Source: Rhizobium sp. AAP43
GTDB taxonomy: Bacteria; Pseudomonadota; Alphaproteobacteria; Rhizobiales; Rhizobiaceae
Reading direction: 5' to 3'
Assembly (NCBI RefSeq): GCF_001296045.1
Contig: NZ_LJHS01000012.1
Location: 248,001 to 312,000 of the forward strand
Length of the DNA stretch: 64,000 nt
The number at the start of each line of letters is the position of its first letter. The stretch's first letter is position 1. Positions 19,580 to 27,335 of the stretch are shown piece by piece. The notes under the pieces are model-generated. The model was given only the letters and a program-made list of their open reading frames with translations, had not been told where the DNA came from and searched no databases. The translations under genes and the position numbers were made by a program.

Positions 19580-20883
19580 AAGATCCCCGTTACAGTCCCG
19601 TCAGAACCTCCCGTCTTGGTCGCCTTGCGACGCTTGGACAAATGGCGGGTGGCGTGGCGACCGGCATCATGTCCGAGGGGCTGCGGCGGCTTGCACAGGG
19701 GGAAAGGCCGCAACTTTCCGATCTCATCTTAACACCGGCCAATGCGCATAAGGTCACGGAGCATCTCTCGCGCATGAGGGGGGCGGCGATGAAACTTGGC
19801 CAGATGCTCTCGCTTGATGCCGGCGAAATCTTGCCTGCGGAACTGCAGGCGATTCTCGCGCAATTGAGAAATCACGCACATATCATGCCACCGGCCCAGC
19901 TGGAGCAGGTGATGCGATCGGCCTGGGGCACAGACTGGCGCCGCCATGTGTCGCGCTTCGACACGCATCCTCTGGCCGCCGCCTCAATCGGACAGGTGCA
20001 TCGCGCCACTCTGCGGTCAGGCGAAGAGGTAGCCGTCAAGGTTCAGTACCCGGGGGTGGCTGCCAGCATTGAATCCGACATCGACAATGTCGCGACACTG
20101 CTGCGCATCTCAGGCCTCCTGCCGCAGAGACTGGATATTACACCCCATCTGGCTGAGGCGAAAAGGCAACTGCGTGAGGAAGCGGATTATCTGCGTGAGG
20201 CCGCGCAGATGCAGCAGTACCGCGCCCTGTTGTCAGACGATCCGCGCTTCCTTGTCCCCCAACCGATCGAGGCATTGCTCACCCCGACAGTGCTGCCGAT
20301 GACTTTCATGGCGGGAACGCCGATCGAGACCGTGTTGCTGCAGAGCGCGCCGGAACGCGATGCAGCAGCCACGGCATTGATCGAACTTGTCCTGAAGGAG
20401 CTTTTCGATTTCGGGCTGATGCAAACCGATCCCAATTTCGCCAACTACCGCTGGCAACGGGAGACGTGCAAGATCGTGCTTCTCGATTTTGGCGCGACGC
20501 GTTCGCTCACGCGGCCCAGCGTCGATGCCTATCGCAACCTTCTGAGAGCGGGTTTGACCGGCAAGGCGGCGCCGGTCCACCAGGCGCTGGTTGCCATGGG
20601 CTTCCTGACCCCTCAGCAGCTTTCGAAACACGGCAGGGATATTGATGAGCTAATCGGGCTTCTTCAGCACAGGCTCGAAACACCCATGTTCGACTTTTCC
20701 GACCGTCAGATCATTGCGTCTCTGCGGGACAAGGCAACTGTTCTGATCGGCGACCGGGCAACCTGGGGCCTGCCCTCACCTGACGGGCTGTTCATTCAGC
20801 GCAAGATCGCCGGAATGGTGCTCCTCAACATGAACATCCAAGCGCGTCTTCCGCTTCGTTCGCTTCTTGAACGATACGCCTGA
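19576..20883 (+). CDS. COQ8/ADCK-type (ABC1/UbiB) atypical kinase
   Basis: 435-residue protein-kinase-like protein. The KxGQ motif is MKLGQ (Lys73-Gln76), the alanine-rich nucleotide loop is PLAAASIGQVH (about 132-142), the invariant lysine is in AVKVQYPG (Lys155), the catalytic loop reads QTDPNFANY and the metal site LLDFGATR. QTDPN...N and DFGATR match the eukaryotic COQ8/ADCK3 branch more closely than bacterial UbiB (HADxHPGN). These proteins support ubiquinone biosynthesis, probably as ATPases acting on quinone precursors at the membrane. It closes the trio with the FAD and DCC proteins; a link between flavin, thiol and quinone chemistry is inferred. Confidence 0.9.
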   Translation: MKDPRYSPVRTSRLGRLATLGQMAGGVATGIMSEGLRRLAQGERPQLSDLILTPANAHKVTEHLSRMRGAAMKLGQMLSLDAGEILPAELQAILAQLRNHAHIMPPAQLEQVMRSAWGTDWRRHVSRFDTHPLAAASIGQVHRATLRSGEEVAVKVQYPGVAASIESDIDNVATLLRISGLLPQRLDITPHLAEAKRQLREEADYLREAAQMQQYRALLSDDPRFLVPQPIEALLTPTVLPMTFMAGTPIETVLLQSAPERDAAATALIELVLKELFDFGLMQTDPNFANYRWQRETCKIVLLDFGATRSLTRPSVDAYRNLLRAGLTGKAAPVHQALVAMGFLTPQQLSKHGRDIDELIGLLQHRLETPMFDFSDRQIIASLRDKATVLIGDRATWGLPSPDGLFIQRKIAGMVLLNMNIQARLPLRSLLERYA

Positions 20884-21111
20884 ACGTGAAGCCTCATTCA
20901 CAGATGAGCGTTCACCGATGACCAACTTTTCCCACTATTTCTGACCCGCCCAGGATGCATGGACGGAACGTCTGAACTGTTGTCAGGCGTGGCCAAGCAA
21001 GCCTCCATGTATCCGGGAGTGTGCCGCACCCCCCTGCCATTTCGTCGGCACACCCAGCCGATACGTCACGGGCATGAAGCCATAGGCCTCCAGGGGTTCA
21101 CACTGAAAACC

Positions 21112-21135
21112 GGGCTGGCGCAAAGTGCGCCGCCC
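21112..21135. terminator. GC-rich hairpin upstream of the stress operon
   Basis: gggc t ggcgca / tgcgcc gccc with a 3-base aag loop: a 10-bp stem with one bulge, 230 bp after the kinase stop and about 30 bp before a stress promoter. It could end the upstream transcript, although no T-tract is present. The rest of the 354-bp gap shows no gene. Confidence 0.35.
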
Positions 21136-21167
21136 TAGCGAATCCGCATGGAATGCCAATACGATGC

Positions 21168-21192
21168 GGAACTTTAAGCACGCAATCGTGTT
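21168..21192 (+). promoter_or_regulatory. EcfG/RpoE2-type general stress promoter
   Basis: GGAAC at 21168-21172, then 18 bases and TT at 21191-21192, matching the RpoE2 consensus known from Sinorhizobium (GGAAC-N18/19-TT). It lies 46 bp ahead of the PepSY gene start, the right distance for a promoter, and the two genes it would serve are of the stress-protein type usually under EcfG control. Confidence 0.7.
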
Positions 21193-21237
21193 GTTGCTCC
21201 GAGGCCTGACAACTAGGTCCGCTAAAGAGGAAAACCC

Positions 21238-21555
21238 ATGAAAAAGATGATTTTCGCGGCGGCGCTCGTGTGCGCCTCGGCAGTGTCTGCCTATGCCCAG
21301 ACCACAACCGTTCCAGCAACGGACGGCGACACGCCAGCGGTTGCAACACCTGACACCCCGAACGCTCCAGCTCCGGTGGAAGGCGCGAATTCCTTCACTG
21401 AGGCACAGGCCAAAGAGCGCATCGAGGCGGCTGGCTACACTGCCGTTACCGATCTCAAGCTCGATGACAAGGGCGTCTGGCAGGCGACAGCCACAAAGGA
21501 CGGCAAGTCCATGTCTGTCGCCATGGATTACCAGGGCAATATTGTCTCGAAATAA
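21238..21555 (+). CDS. Secreted PepSY-domain protein
   Basis: 105 residues with a clear signal peptide (MKKMIFAAALVCASAVSAYA, cleaved before QTT), a Thr/Pro/Ala-rich linker (about residues 21-50) and one C-terminal PepSY unit (FTEAQAKERIEAAGY...LDDKGVWQATATKDGKSMSVAMDYQGNIV). PepSY units are thought to act in the periplasm, often as inhibitory or protective modules. AGAGGA lies about 7 nt before the ATG. It is the first gene after the stress promoter and 29 bp before the 17M-like gene. Confidence 0.85.
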   Translation: MKKMIFAAALVCASAVSAYAQTTTVPATDGDTPAVATPDTPNAPAPVEGANSFTEAQAKERIEAAGYTAVTDLKLDDKGVWQATATKDGKSMSVAMDYQGNIVSK

Positions 21556-21584
21556 GCGCGGAAACGCAGAGAAAGGTCATTCCC

Positions 21585-22196
21585 ATGAAAACTGTTACCG
21601 GACTTTTTGACACCTATACCGACGCAAGCTCGGCCGTCAGCGCATTGGAAGCCCGCGGCATTCCATCGGACGATATCAGTATTGTGTCCAACAATGCGGA
21701 CAACCGCCATAAGCACGGCGACAATGACAGCGCTGCCGCTGAAGGTGCCGGAACGGGTGCTGGCATCGGAGCCGTCGTCGGCGGCGCAGGCGGCCTTCTG
21801 ACGGGCCTTGGCATCATGGCCATCCCAGGCGTCGGCCCCGTGGTTGCAGCAGGTTGGCTGGCTGCCACTGCGGCAGGCGCTCTTGCCGGCGCGGTTGCCG
21901 GCGGTGCAGCCGGTGGCTTGATCGGTGCACTCACCGATTCCGGCGTCTCCGAAGAAGACGCCCATGTCTACGCGGAAGGTGTCCGCCGCGGCGGTACGCT
22001 CGTCACCGCAAGGGTGGAGGACAACCAGGAAGCGGAAGCCCAGGCGATTCTGAAGCAGTCCAACTGGGTCGACCCGACGGTACGACGTCAGGCCTATTCG
22101 GAACAGGGCTGGACGAAGTTTGACCATTCGGCTGAACCTTACGGTCCGGCAGAAATCGAAAAGGAACGCGACCGGTACCGCGTTCGCCCCCTGTAA
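21585..22196 (+). CDS. General stress protein 17M-like, glycine-zipper protein
   Basis: 203 residues. The N-terminus (TGLFDTYTDASSAVSALEARGIPSDDISIVS) matches the 17M-like domain of stress proteins. A long Gly/Ala-rich hydrophobic stretch follows (about residues 60-125, GAGTGAGIGAVVGGAGG...), a glycine zipper probably inserted in or lying on the membrane, then a second alpha/beta part (GGTLVTARVED). Such proteins are commonly induced by osmotic and oxidative stress in rhizobia. A strong terminator follows 8 bp after the stop. Confidence 0.82.
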   Translation: MKTVTGLFDTYTDASSAVSALEARGIPSDDISIVSNNADNRHKHGDNDSAAAEGAGTGAGIGAVVGGAGGLLTGLGIMAIPGVGPVVAAGWLAATAAGALAGAVAGGAAGGLIGALTDSGVSEEDAHVYAEGVRRGGTLVTARVEDNQEAEAQAILKQSNWVDPTVRRQAYSEQGWTKFDHSAEPYGPAEIEKERDRYRVRPL

Positions 22197-22204
22197 GGGA
22201 TAAA

Positions 22205-22234
22205 GCGGAGGATCGGCAATAACCGATCCTCCGC
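22205..22234 (+). terminator. Rho-independent terminator of the stress operon
   Basis: Perfect 12-bp stem gcggaggatcgg / ccgatcctccgc with a six-base caataa loop, starting 8 bp after the stop of the 17M-like gene. The following cttgcattt is only moderately T-rich, but stem strength and position make termination likely. Confidence 0.8.
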
Positions 22235-22310
22235 CTTGCATTTGTGCACTGCAGCATTATTTTAGCAAAAGGGATGTCGGTTGGCTTTCCGGAACGCCAG
22301 AAGGTCACCC

Positions 22311-23396
22311 ATGCGAAGCATCAATGACACCATCGAGCGATTGGCTCGTTACCGAACCCAAGTCCAGGGCTCCGCTGATCAGCCAAGCATGCTGACGAGG
22401 CTGGAAGGGTCCTTCCACAATCCCGGCCAGCTAACAGGCTGGTATAGAATGCCCGACAGTCCGCAAACATCGCCACCCCTCGTCGTCGTCCTGCATGGAT
22501 GCACTCAGACAGCGGCTGCCTATGATCACGGATCAGGTTGGTCTAGGCTTGCCGACGACTACGGATTTGCAGTTCTGTTTCCGGAACAGTCCAGGCAGAA
22601 TAATGCCAATCTGTGTTTCAACTGGTTCCAGAGCGATGACGTTAGACGCGATAAGGGCGAGGCTCATTCCGTCCGCCAGATGATCGCCCACATGGTCGGA
22701 CATCACGGGGTCGATCCACGCAGGATCTTCGTGACCGGTCTCTCGGCCGGGGCGGCCATGGCAAATGCGCTTCTTGCATCCTACCCCGACGTATTCGCCG
22801 GTGGCGCAATGATTGCCGGCCTGCCCTTTGGCGTTGCCTCGACAGTGCCGGAAGCGTTCGACCGCATGCGCGGTCATGGGCTTCCATCAACAGCAACGCT
22901 CGACGCCAAGCTCAAGAGCGCTTCGCAACATGAGGGGCCTTGGCCAACCGTCTCCGTCTGGCATGGAACCAGTGACAACACTGTTGTGGAAGCGAACGCC
23001 CAGGCGATCATTGATCAATGGCGAGGCGTTCACGGTATCGACGCAAGCGCAAGCCACACGCAAATCGTAGATGGCCACAGACTGGAAACCTGGAAAGACA
23101 TGTCAGGCCGCAACGCCATCGAGCACTACAGGATTTCCGGAATGAGCCACGGGACCCCCATCGATACGACATCCGGATACGGCAACGCCGCTGCGCATAT
23201 GCTCGATGTCGGCATTTCATCAACGGTGCACATTGCGCGCAGTTGGGGACTGACGCCGTCGTTCGAGCGAAGAGACATGCCACTCGCCTCGGATGGCGCA
23301 CGCCAAGCGGGCACGAAACCAGCAACACCGCAAAGAACCGATGGCATTCAGGATGTCATCGAGAATGCTTTGCGGGCCGCAGGCCTGATGAAATAA
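22311..23396 (+). CDS. PHB depolymerase-family esterase (alpha/beta hydrolase)
   Basis: 361 residues with an alpha/beta-hydrolase fold: oxyanion segment VVVLHGCTQTAAAYD, nucleophile elbow VTGLSAGAAMAN, acid residue in HGTSDNTV and histidine in GMSHGTPI. This is the esterase_phb family (intracellular PHB depolymerase / LpqC-like). No signal peptide is visible, so a cytoplasmic role on short esters or polyhydroxybutyrate oligomers is plausible. ATG 22311 follows AGAAGG at good spacing; a TTG at 22281 would only add an atypical extension. It has its own transcription unit after the terminator. Confidence 0.88.
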   Translation: MRSINDTIERLARYRTQVQGSADQPSMLTRLEGSFHNPGQLTGWYRMPDSPQTSPPLVVVLHGCTQTAAAYDHGSGWSRLADDYGFAVLFPEQSRQNNANLCFNWFQSDDVRRDKGEAHSVRQMIAHMVGHHGVDPRRIFVTGLSAGAAMANALLASYPDVFAGGAMIAGLPFGVASTVPEAFDRMRGHGLPSTATLDAKLKSASQHEGPWPTVSVWHGTSDNTVVEANAQAIIDQWRGVHGIDASASHTQIVDGHRLETWKDMSGRNAIEHYRISGMSHGTPIDTTSGYGNAAAHMLDVGISSTVHIARSWGLTPSFERRDMPLASDGARQAGTKPATPQRTDGIQDVIENALRAAGLMK

Positions 23397-23411
23397 ACGC
23401 TAGCCACCTGC

Positions 23412-23435
23412 CCGCGTGAACTCGGTTTCACGCGG
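23412..23435. terminator. Hairpin after esterase gene
   Basis: 9-bp stem ccgcgtgaa / ttcacgcgg with a ctcggt loop, 15 bp past the esterase stop. No T-tract. The remaining space to coxG (23436-23771) contains only non-coding-looking frames and no recognised element; the flanking genes converge here. Confidence 0.45.
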
Positions 23436-23771
23436 TCAATTGGCCAACCGCGTCCGGTGAACAGGCAGCGGTATGGGCGAGGACAAGCCCGGGGCGCCGC
23501 AACGCTCGCACGGCTATCGTCCTCCCTCACAGTGCAACGCGCTCCCAGGTCCAAAATAGTGCAACACCGCAGCTACCAATACCGACGGGTCGGACCACCA
23601 CGGTTCTGCCTCCAACATGTCGCGCTGCCCAGCCGAATACGAAGAGGCACCCCCATTGAAACCCAGCAAAGGCAACGCCCAAAGCCGACTTTGGGCGCCG
23701 ACGATCATATCTTCCGTGATGTGCGTCTTGCGCCCGGATTGGAACCTGATCCGCTCAAGGCCAAAGAGACG

Positions 23772-24416
23772 TCACAATGCAGTTTGCGATGTGCAGATCG
23801 AGGACATCATCATGTCGTCCGCCATGGCTGCATGATCGCCCGTGAGGCAGCACAGGCTCGGTGAGAGAGCGACCAGGAAGAAGGCTGTGGCGCTCGTGCC
23901 GAGGATGCGGCTCATCCAGCCTTTGCTGGCGGGCTCTTCCGGAGGTTCCTCGGCAGCAACCGTCTCTACGTCGGCCGGCTTACCAACAACCGCGCCAAAC
24001 TTCTCAAAGAAATCGCCAGCCAGTTTCTTCGCAGTGCTGTCGATCAGCCTGCTACCCATCTGCGCCAGCTTGCCCCCGATTTCGGCTTTGACAGTGTAGT
24101 TCAGGATCGTTGCGTCACCATCCGGGTCGAGGGTGACTTTGGCTCCACCCTTCGCAAAACCGGCCATGCCGCCCGAGCCCTCGCCCGAGATCGTGTAACC
24201 GTTCGGTGGATCGAGATCGGACAGGGTCACAGTGCCGGCAAAGCTCGCCTTCACCGGACCGATCCTCAGCGTAACCTTGGCAACCATCTCGGTTTCGGAT
24301 GTCTTTTCGATGGTTTCGCAGCCGGGTATGCACTGGCGCAAGATGTCGACATCGTTCAGTGCCGCGTACACCACCTCGCGCGACGCCTCGATGCGTTGTG
24401 ATCCGTTCATATCCAT
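23772..24416 (-). CDS. coxG: Carbon monoxide dehydrogenase subunit G-type protein CoxG (SRPBCC fold)
   Basis: Residues 1-150 are a standard CoxG SRPBCC domain: MDMNGSQRIEASREVVYAALND...LRQCIPGCE, KASFAGTVTLSDLDPPNGYTI and GGKLAQMGSRLIDSTAKKLA. CoxG is thought to anchor CO dehydrogenase to the inner membrane. After an acidic Pro/Glu linker the tail is unusual: one weak hydrophobic stretch (ATAFFLVALSPSLCC) and a Met/Ser/Cys-rich end (ADDMMMSSICTSQTAL) instead of the usual strong C-terminal anchor, so a late frameshift is possible. It is the last gene of the cox operon, 16 bp after coxF. Confidence 0.88.
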   Translation of the reverse strand: MDMNGSQRIEASREVVYAALNDVDILRQCIPGCETIEKTSETEMVAKVTLRIGPVKASFAGTVTLSDLDPPNGYTISGEGSGGMAGFAKGGAKVTLDPDGDATILNYTVKAEIGGKLAQMGSRLIDSTAKKLAGDFFEKFGAVVGKPADVETVAAEEPPEEPASKGWMSRILGTSATAFFLVALSPSLCCLTGDHAAMADDMMMSSICTSQTAL

Positions 24417-24432
24417 GACTGTTCTCCCATTG

Positions 24433-25248
24433 TCAGTTTCTCTGGCCGCGTCGACGGATCTCGATCATTTCCGCCACGATCGAGAAGGCAATTTCATCAG
24501 GCGTGATGGAGCCGAGGTCGAGACCGGCTGGCGAGCGAATGGCATCCATGGCCCCGACATCCAGCCCCGCAGCTTCCAGATCGCGTCTCAGTGCCGCAAA
24601 TTTTTTGCGCGAACCGACAAAGCCGGTATAGCGGCTCTTTGTGCCGAGAACCGCTTTCAGCGCAGCACTGTCGCCGCGCCCTTGAGTGGCGATGACGATA
24701 AAGCCATGTTGCGAACCATCGGTCGGCAGCTCGAAACCATCGACCATCCGGTCTGCGGTGCCAAAAGCTGCATGATCGGCGAGCGGCGCACAGACCGTAA
24801 CGAAAAAAACCATGCGACGGGCGATGTCGGCAAGGGCCGCAGCCACCGGGGACGCCCCGAGAATGGCAAGATGCGGACGCGGCAGAACAGGTTCAACGAA
24901 CACATCCATCGTACCCTGGCTCGGGCACATGTTGCGTGCGTAGAGCACGCCGTCTCTGACGTCTCCGGCTTTCACCTGCTGCACATCGAGCAAATCTTCA
25001 GGCTGGATACTGATGAGCCGGGGCTGACCGTCGCGGATGGCGTCGCTCGCGGCCCGGAGCACGGCCCCACGAGCGCAACCGCCGCCGATCCAGCCGGCGG
25101 AAATACTTCCGTCCGCCAGCACAACAGCCTTGGCACCCGCCTTTGCGGCCGTCACCGAGACCGTACGGACGACGGTCGCAATGGCGAACGGTTCGCCCCG
25201 CGCCTTGGTCAAACTGACCAGATCGAGAATATCGGAGGCTTCCTGCAT
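24433..25248 (-). CDS. coxF: XdhC/CoxI-family maturation protein (CoxF)
   Basis: 271 residues with the XdhC_CoxI domain (VVRTVSVTAAKAGAKAVVLADG, IGGGCARGAVLRAA) and a C-terminal Rossmann-like part (LAILGASPVAAALADIARRM...GFVGSRKK). These proteins act in the late steps that insert sulfurated molybdenum cofactor; the conserved Cys of GGGC is present. It starts 2 bp after coxE and sits at the F position of the Oligotropha cluster, so it probably helps mature the Mo-Cu site of CoxL. Confidence 0.9.
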   Translation of the reverse strand: MQEASDILDLVSLTKARGEPFAIATVVRTVSVTAAKAGAKAVVLADGSISAGWIGGGCARGAVLRAASDAIRDGQPRLISIQPEDLLDVQQVKAGDVRDGVLYARNMCPSQGTMDVFVEPVLPRPHLAILGASPVAAALADIARRMVFFVTVCAPLADHAAFGTADRMVDGFELPTDGSQHGFIVIATQGRGDSAALKAVLGTKSRYTGFVGSRKKFAALRRDLEAAGLDVGAMDAIRSPAGLDLGSITPDEIAFSIVAEMIEIRRRGQRN

Positions 25249-25250
25249 GC

Positions 25251-26438
25251 TCAGATCCTCGCCAGATAGGGTTCGAGCGCCTTCAGGCTCTCCAGATTAT
25301 GCGCCGGTGCAAAAAGATCGACAAACGGAAGTGCTGCCTTCATACCGGCAGCCTCGGGGGCATAGCCCTGCCAGCCGATCATCGGGTTCAGCCATGCGAT
25401 CCGCCGGCACCGGCGGCGGAGCGCCTGCATCTCATCGCCCAGCCGTTCGGCCGGTCCCGTGTCATAGCCGTCCGACACGATCATGACGCAGGTGCGCGAA
25501 TGGATGCAGCATTTCGCATGCCATTTGTTGAAGGTTGCCAGACTGTCGCCGATGCGGGTGCCGCCGCCGGTGCCCTGCCCCATCAGTGCCATGCGCTCGA
25601 CGGCGCGCTCCGGATCGCGCTCCCGCAGCGCCGGCGAGATATGAACCAGCCGCATGTGAAAGAGGAATGCCTCGGCCTCCTGAAAAGCGTCGAGCACGCC
25701 ATGCATGAAGCGCAGGAACACCGCAGAGTAGAGGCTCATCGATCCGGAACCGTCGAGAAGCACGACGAGCCGCAACGGCTTTTCCCGACGTTTCCGGAAG
25801 ACGAGCTGCATCGGCGTGCCGCCATTCGCAATGCTCTTGTGGATGGTGCGCCTGAGATCGAGCCTTTGGCCACGCGGGCGCGACCGCATGCGCCGCGTCA
25901 TCCGTGCGCGCATTGAAAGCGCCAGTCGCTCAGCCAGACGATGCGCTTCGGCGAGATCGTCCGGATGCGTCAGGTGCCGGAAATCGGTTTTGCCCAAGAA
26001 CTCGGCGCGTGACGCTCCGTCGCGCCGGGTCTCGCCCGTCTCAACAGCCTCTGCCCCCTCACCGCGCTGGACATGATCGGCGTGTTCCTGCTGACCTTGG
26101 CCACGCGCACCGGACGCCGCGGCCTGCACTCCATCAGGGGCCTTCTGCGGCGCGCCCGACATCCGGGTAGCGGACTTCATCCCGCGCTTAAGCCAGAAGG
26201 CATCGAAAATCTCGTCGAACTTCATCCAATCCGAGTGTCGACTGCAAAACAGCGACCTGAGCGCCGGGCGAAGCTGCGACGGGCGTCTTGCAGTGTCTCC
26301 ACTGATCACCGTCAGCGCGTCGCGATACTCCGCAAGACCGACGATGAAACCATTGTCGCGCAGGACAGCCGCAAAGGCCGCAAGCTTCGTGCGCATCAAC
26401 TCGCCCAGTTCAGGCTCGGTCTTTCGCAGCGCGCTCAT
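25251..26438 (-). CDS. coxE: VWA-domain protein CoxE
   Basis: 395 residues; the N-terminal part is helical (FAAVLRDNGFIVGLAEYRDAL) with a polar linker, and the C-terminal half is a von Willebrand A domain with a full metal-ion site: VVLLDGSGSMSLYS, the threonine in GTGGGTRIGDSL and the aspartate in VSDGYD. CoxE works with the AAA ATPase CoxD in copper/sulfur maturation of the Mo site of CO dehydrogenase. It begins 1 bp after coxD. Length is normal for the family. Confidence 0.92.
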   Translation of the reverse strand: MSALRKTEPELGELMRTKLAAFAAVLRDNGFIVGLAEYRDALTVISGDTARRPSQLRPALRSLFCSRHSDWMKFDEIFDAFWLKRGMKSATRMSGAPQKAPDGVQAAASGARGQGQQEHADHVQRGEGAEAVETGETRRDGASRAEFLGKTDFRHLTHPDDLAEAHRLAERLALSMRARMTRRMRSRPRGQRLDLRRTIHKSIANGGTPMQLVFRKRREKPLRLVVLLDGSGSMSLYSAVFLRFMHGVLDAFQEAEAFLFHMRLVHISPALRERDPERAVERMALMGQGTGGGTRIGDSLATFNKWHAKCCIHSRTCVMIVSDGYDTGPAERLGDEMQALRRRCRRIAWLNPMIGWQGYAPEAAGMKAALPFVDLFAPAHNLESLKALEPYLARI

Positions 26439-26439
26439 C

Positions 26440-27321
26440 TCACGCCACCTTTCCGAGCAAACGTTCAGTGACCTGCTGCGTCATGCGGGCCTTATCCTCG
26501 GCCGTCTTGATCAAACACATGAGCGTCTCATGAACCGCTTCGGGTTCGTCATGCAGCTGCCGGATCTCGAGGCCGGCAAGCGTTGCAGCCCAATCGAGCG
26601 TCTCGGCCACGCCCGGCGTCTTGCGCAGGTCTTCCTTGCGGATGAGGCTCACCATAGACGCGATCTGTAACGCCAACGCCGCATCAATGCCCGGCAGTCG
26701 CGACAGAATGATCCGCGCTTCGCGGTCGACATCGGGAAAATCGACATAGTGGTAGAGGCAACGCCGCCTGAGCGCGTCCGACAGTTCGCGGGTCCCGTTG
26801 CTCGTCAGGATAACCCGCGGAATGGTCATGGCCGTCACGGTTCCGAGTTCCGGTATCGACACCTGGAAATCCGACAGGAGCTCCAGCAGAAAGGCCTCGA
26901 ACTCCTCGTCTGCCCGGTCGACCTCATCAATCAGCAGAACCGGTGCCTTTGCCTGCCGGATGGCGGCAAGGAGAGGCCGTTCAAGCAGATATCTTTCGGA
27001 AAATATGGCCTCTTCGACTTCGTCGGCATCGACGCCTTCACGCGCCTTGATCGCCAGCAATTGCCGCTGGTAGTTCCACTCATAGAGGGCCGAACTCTGG
27101 TCCAGCCCTTCATAGCACTGCAACCGGATCAGCTTGGTATCATGTGCGAGCGCCAAGGCGCGTGCGACCTCCGTCTTGCCAACACCCGCCTCACCTTCCA
27201 GAAGCAGCGGCCGTGACAGGCTGTCCATCAGCCACAGCGCGGTCGACAGGTCGCGATCGGGAACATACCCGACCGCGGCCATCTGCGCGGCAATCTTCTC
27301 CTGTGGAAGCGTCACTGCCAT
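26440..27321 (-). CDS. coxD: MoxR-type AAA+ ATPase CoxD
   Basis: 293 residues with Walker A LLLEGEAGVGKTEVA, Walker B VLLIDEVDRADEEFEAFLLELL, sensor 1 VILTSNGTRELSDALRRRC and DFPDVDREARII. CoxD acts as a chaperone ATPase in assembly of the [CuSMoO2] centre of CO dehydrogenase. ATG 27321 (MAVTLPQEK) lies 14 bp after coxL; an in-frame start at 27372 would overlap coxL by 37 bp and gives an unlikely N-terminus. Position between coxL and coxE is the conserved one. Confidence 0.92.
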   Translation of the reverse strand: MAVTLPQEKIAAQMAAVGYVPDRDLSTALWLMDSLSRPLLLEGEAGVGKTEVARALALAHDTKLIRLQCYEGLDQSSALYEWNYQRQLLAIKAREGVDADEVEEAIFSERYLLERPLLAAIRQAKAPVLLIDEVDRADEEFEAFLLELLSDFQVSIPELGTVTAMTIPRVILTSNGTRELSDALRRRCLYHYVDFPDVDREARIILSRLPGIDAALALQIASMVSLIRKEDLRKTPGVAETLDWAATLAGLEIRQLHDEPEAVHETLMCLIKTAEDKARMTQQVTERLLGKVA

Positions 27322-27335
27322 CGACTGATCCGTGC

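Noticed and set aside
20955..20990. Second GGAAC after the COQ8-like kinase gene
   Set aside because: No TT or GTT occurs at the spacing required for the RpoE2/EcfG consensus.
23457..23864. 135-codon plus-strand frame between the esterase and coxG
   Set aside because: It overlaps coxG on the other strand and has no domain or credible start; treated as non-coding.
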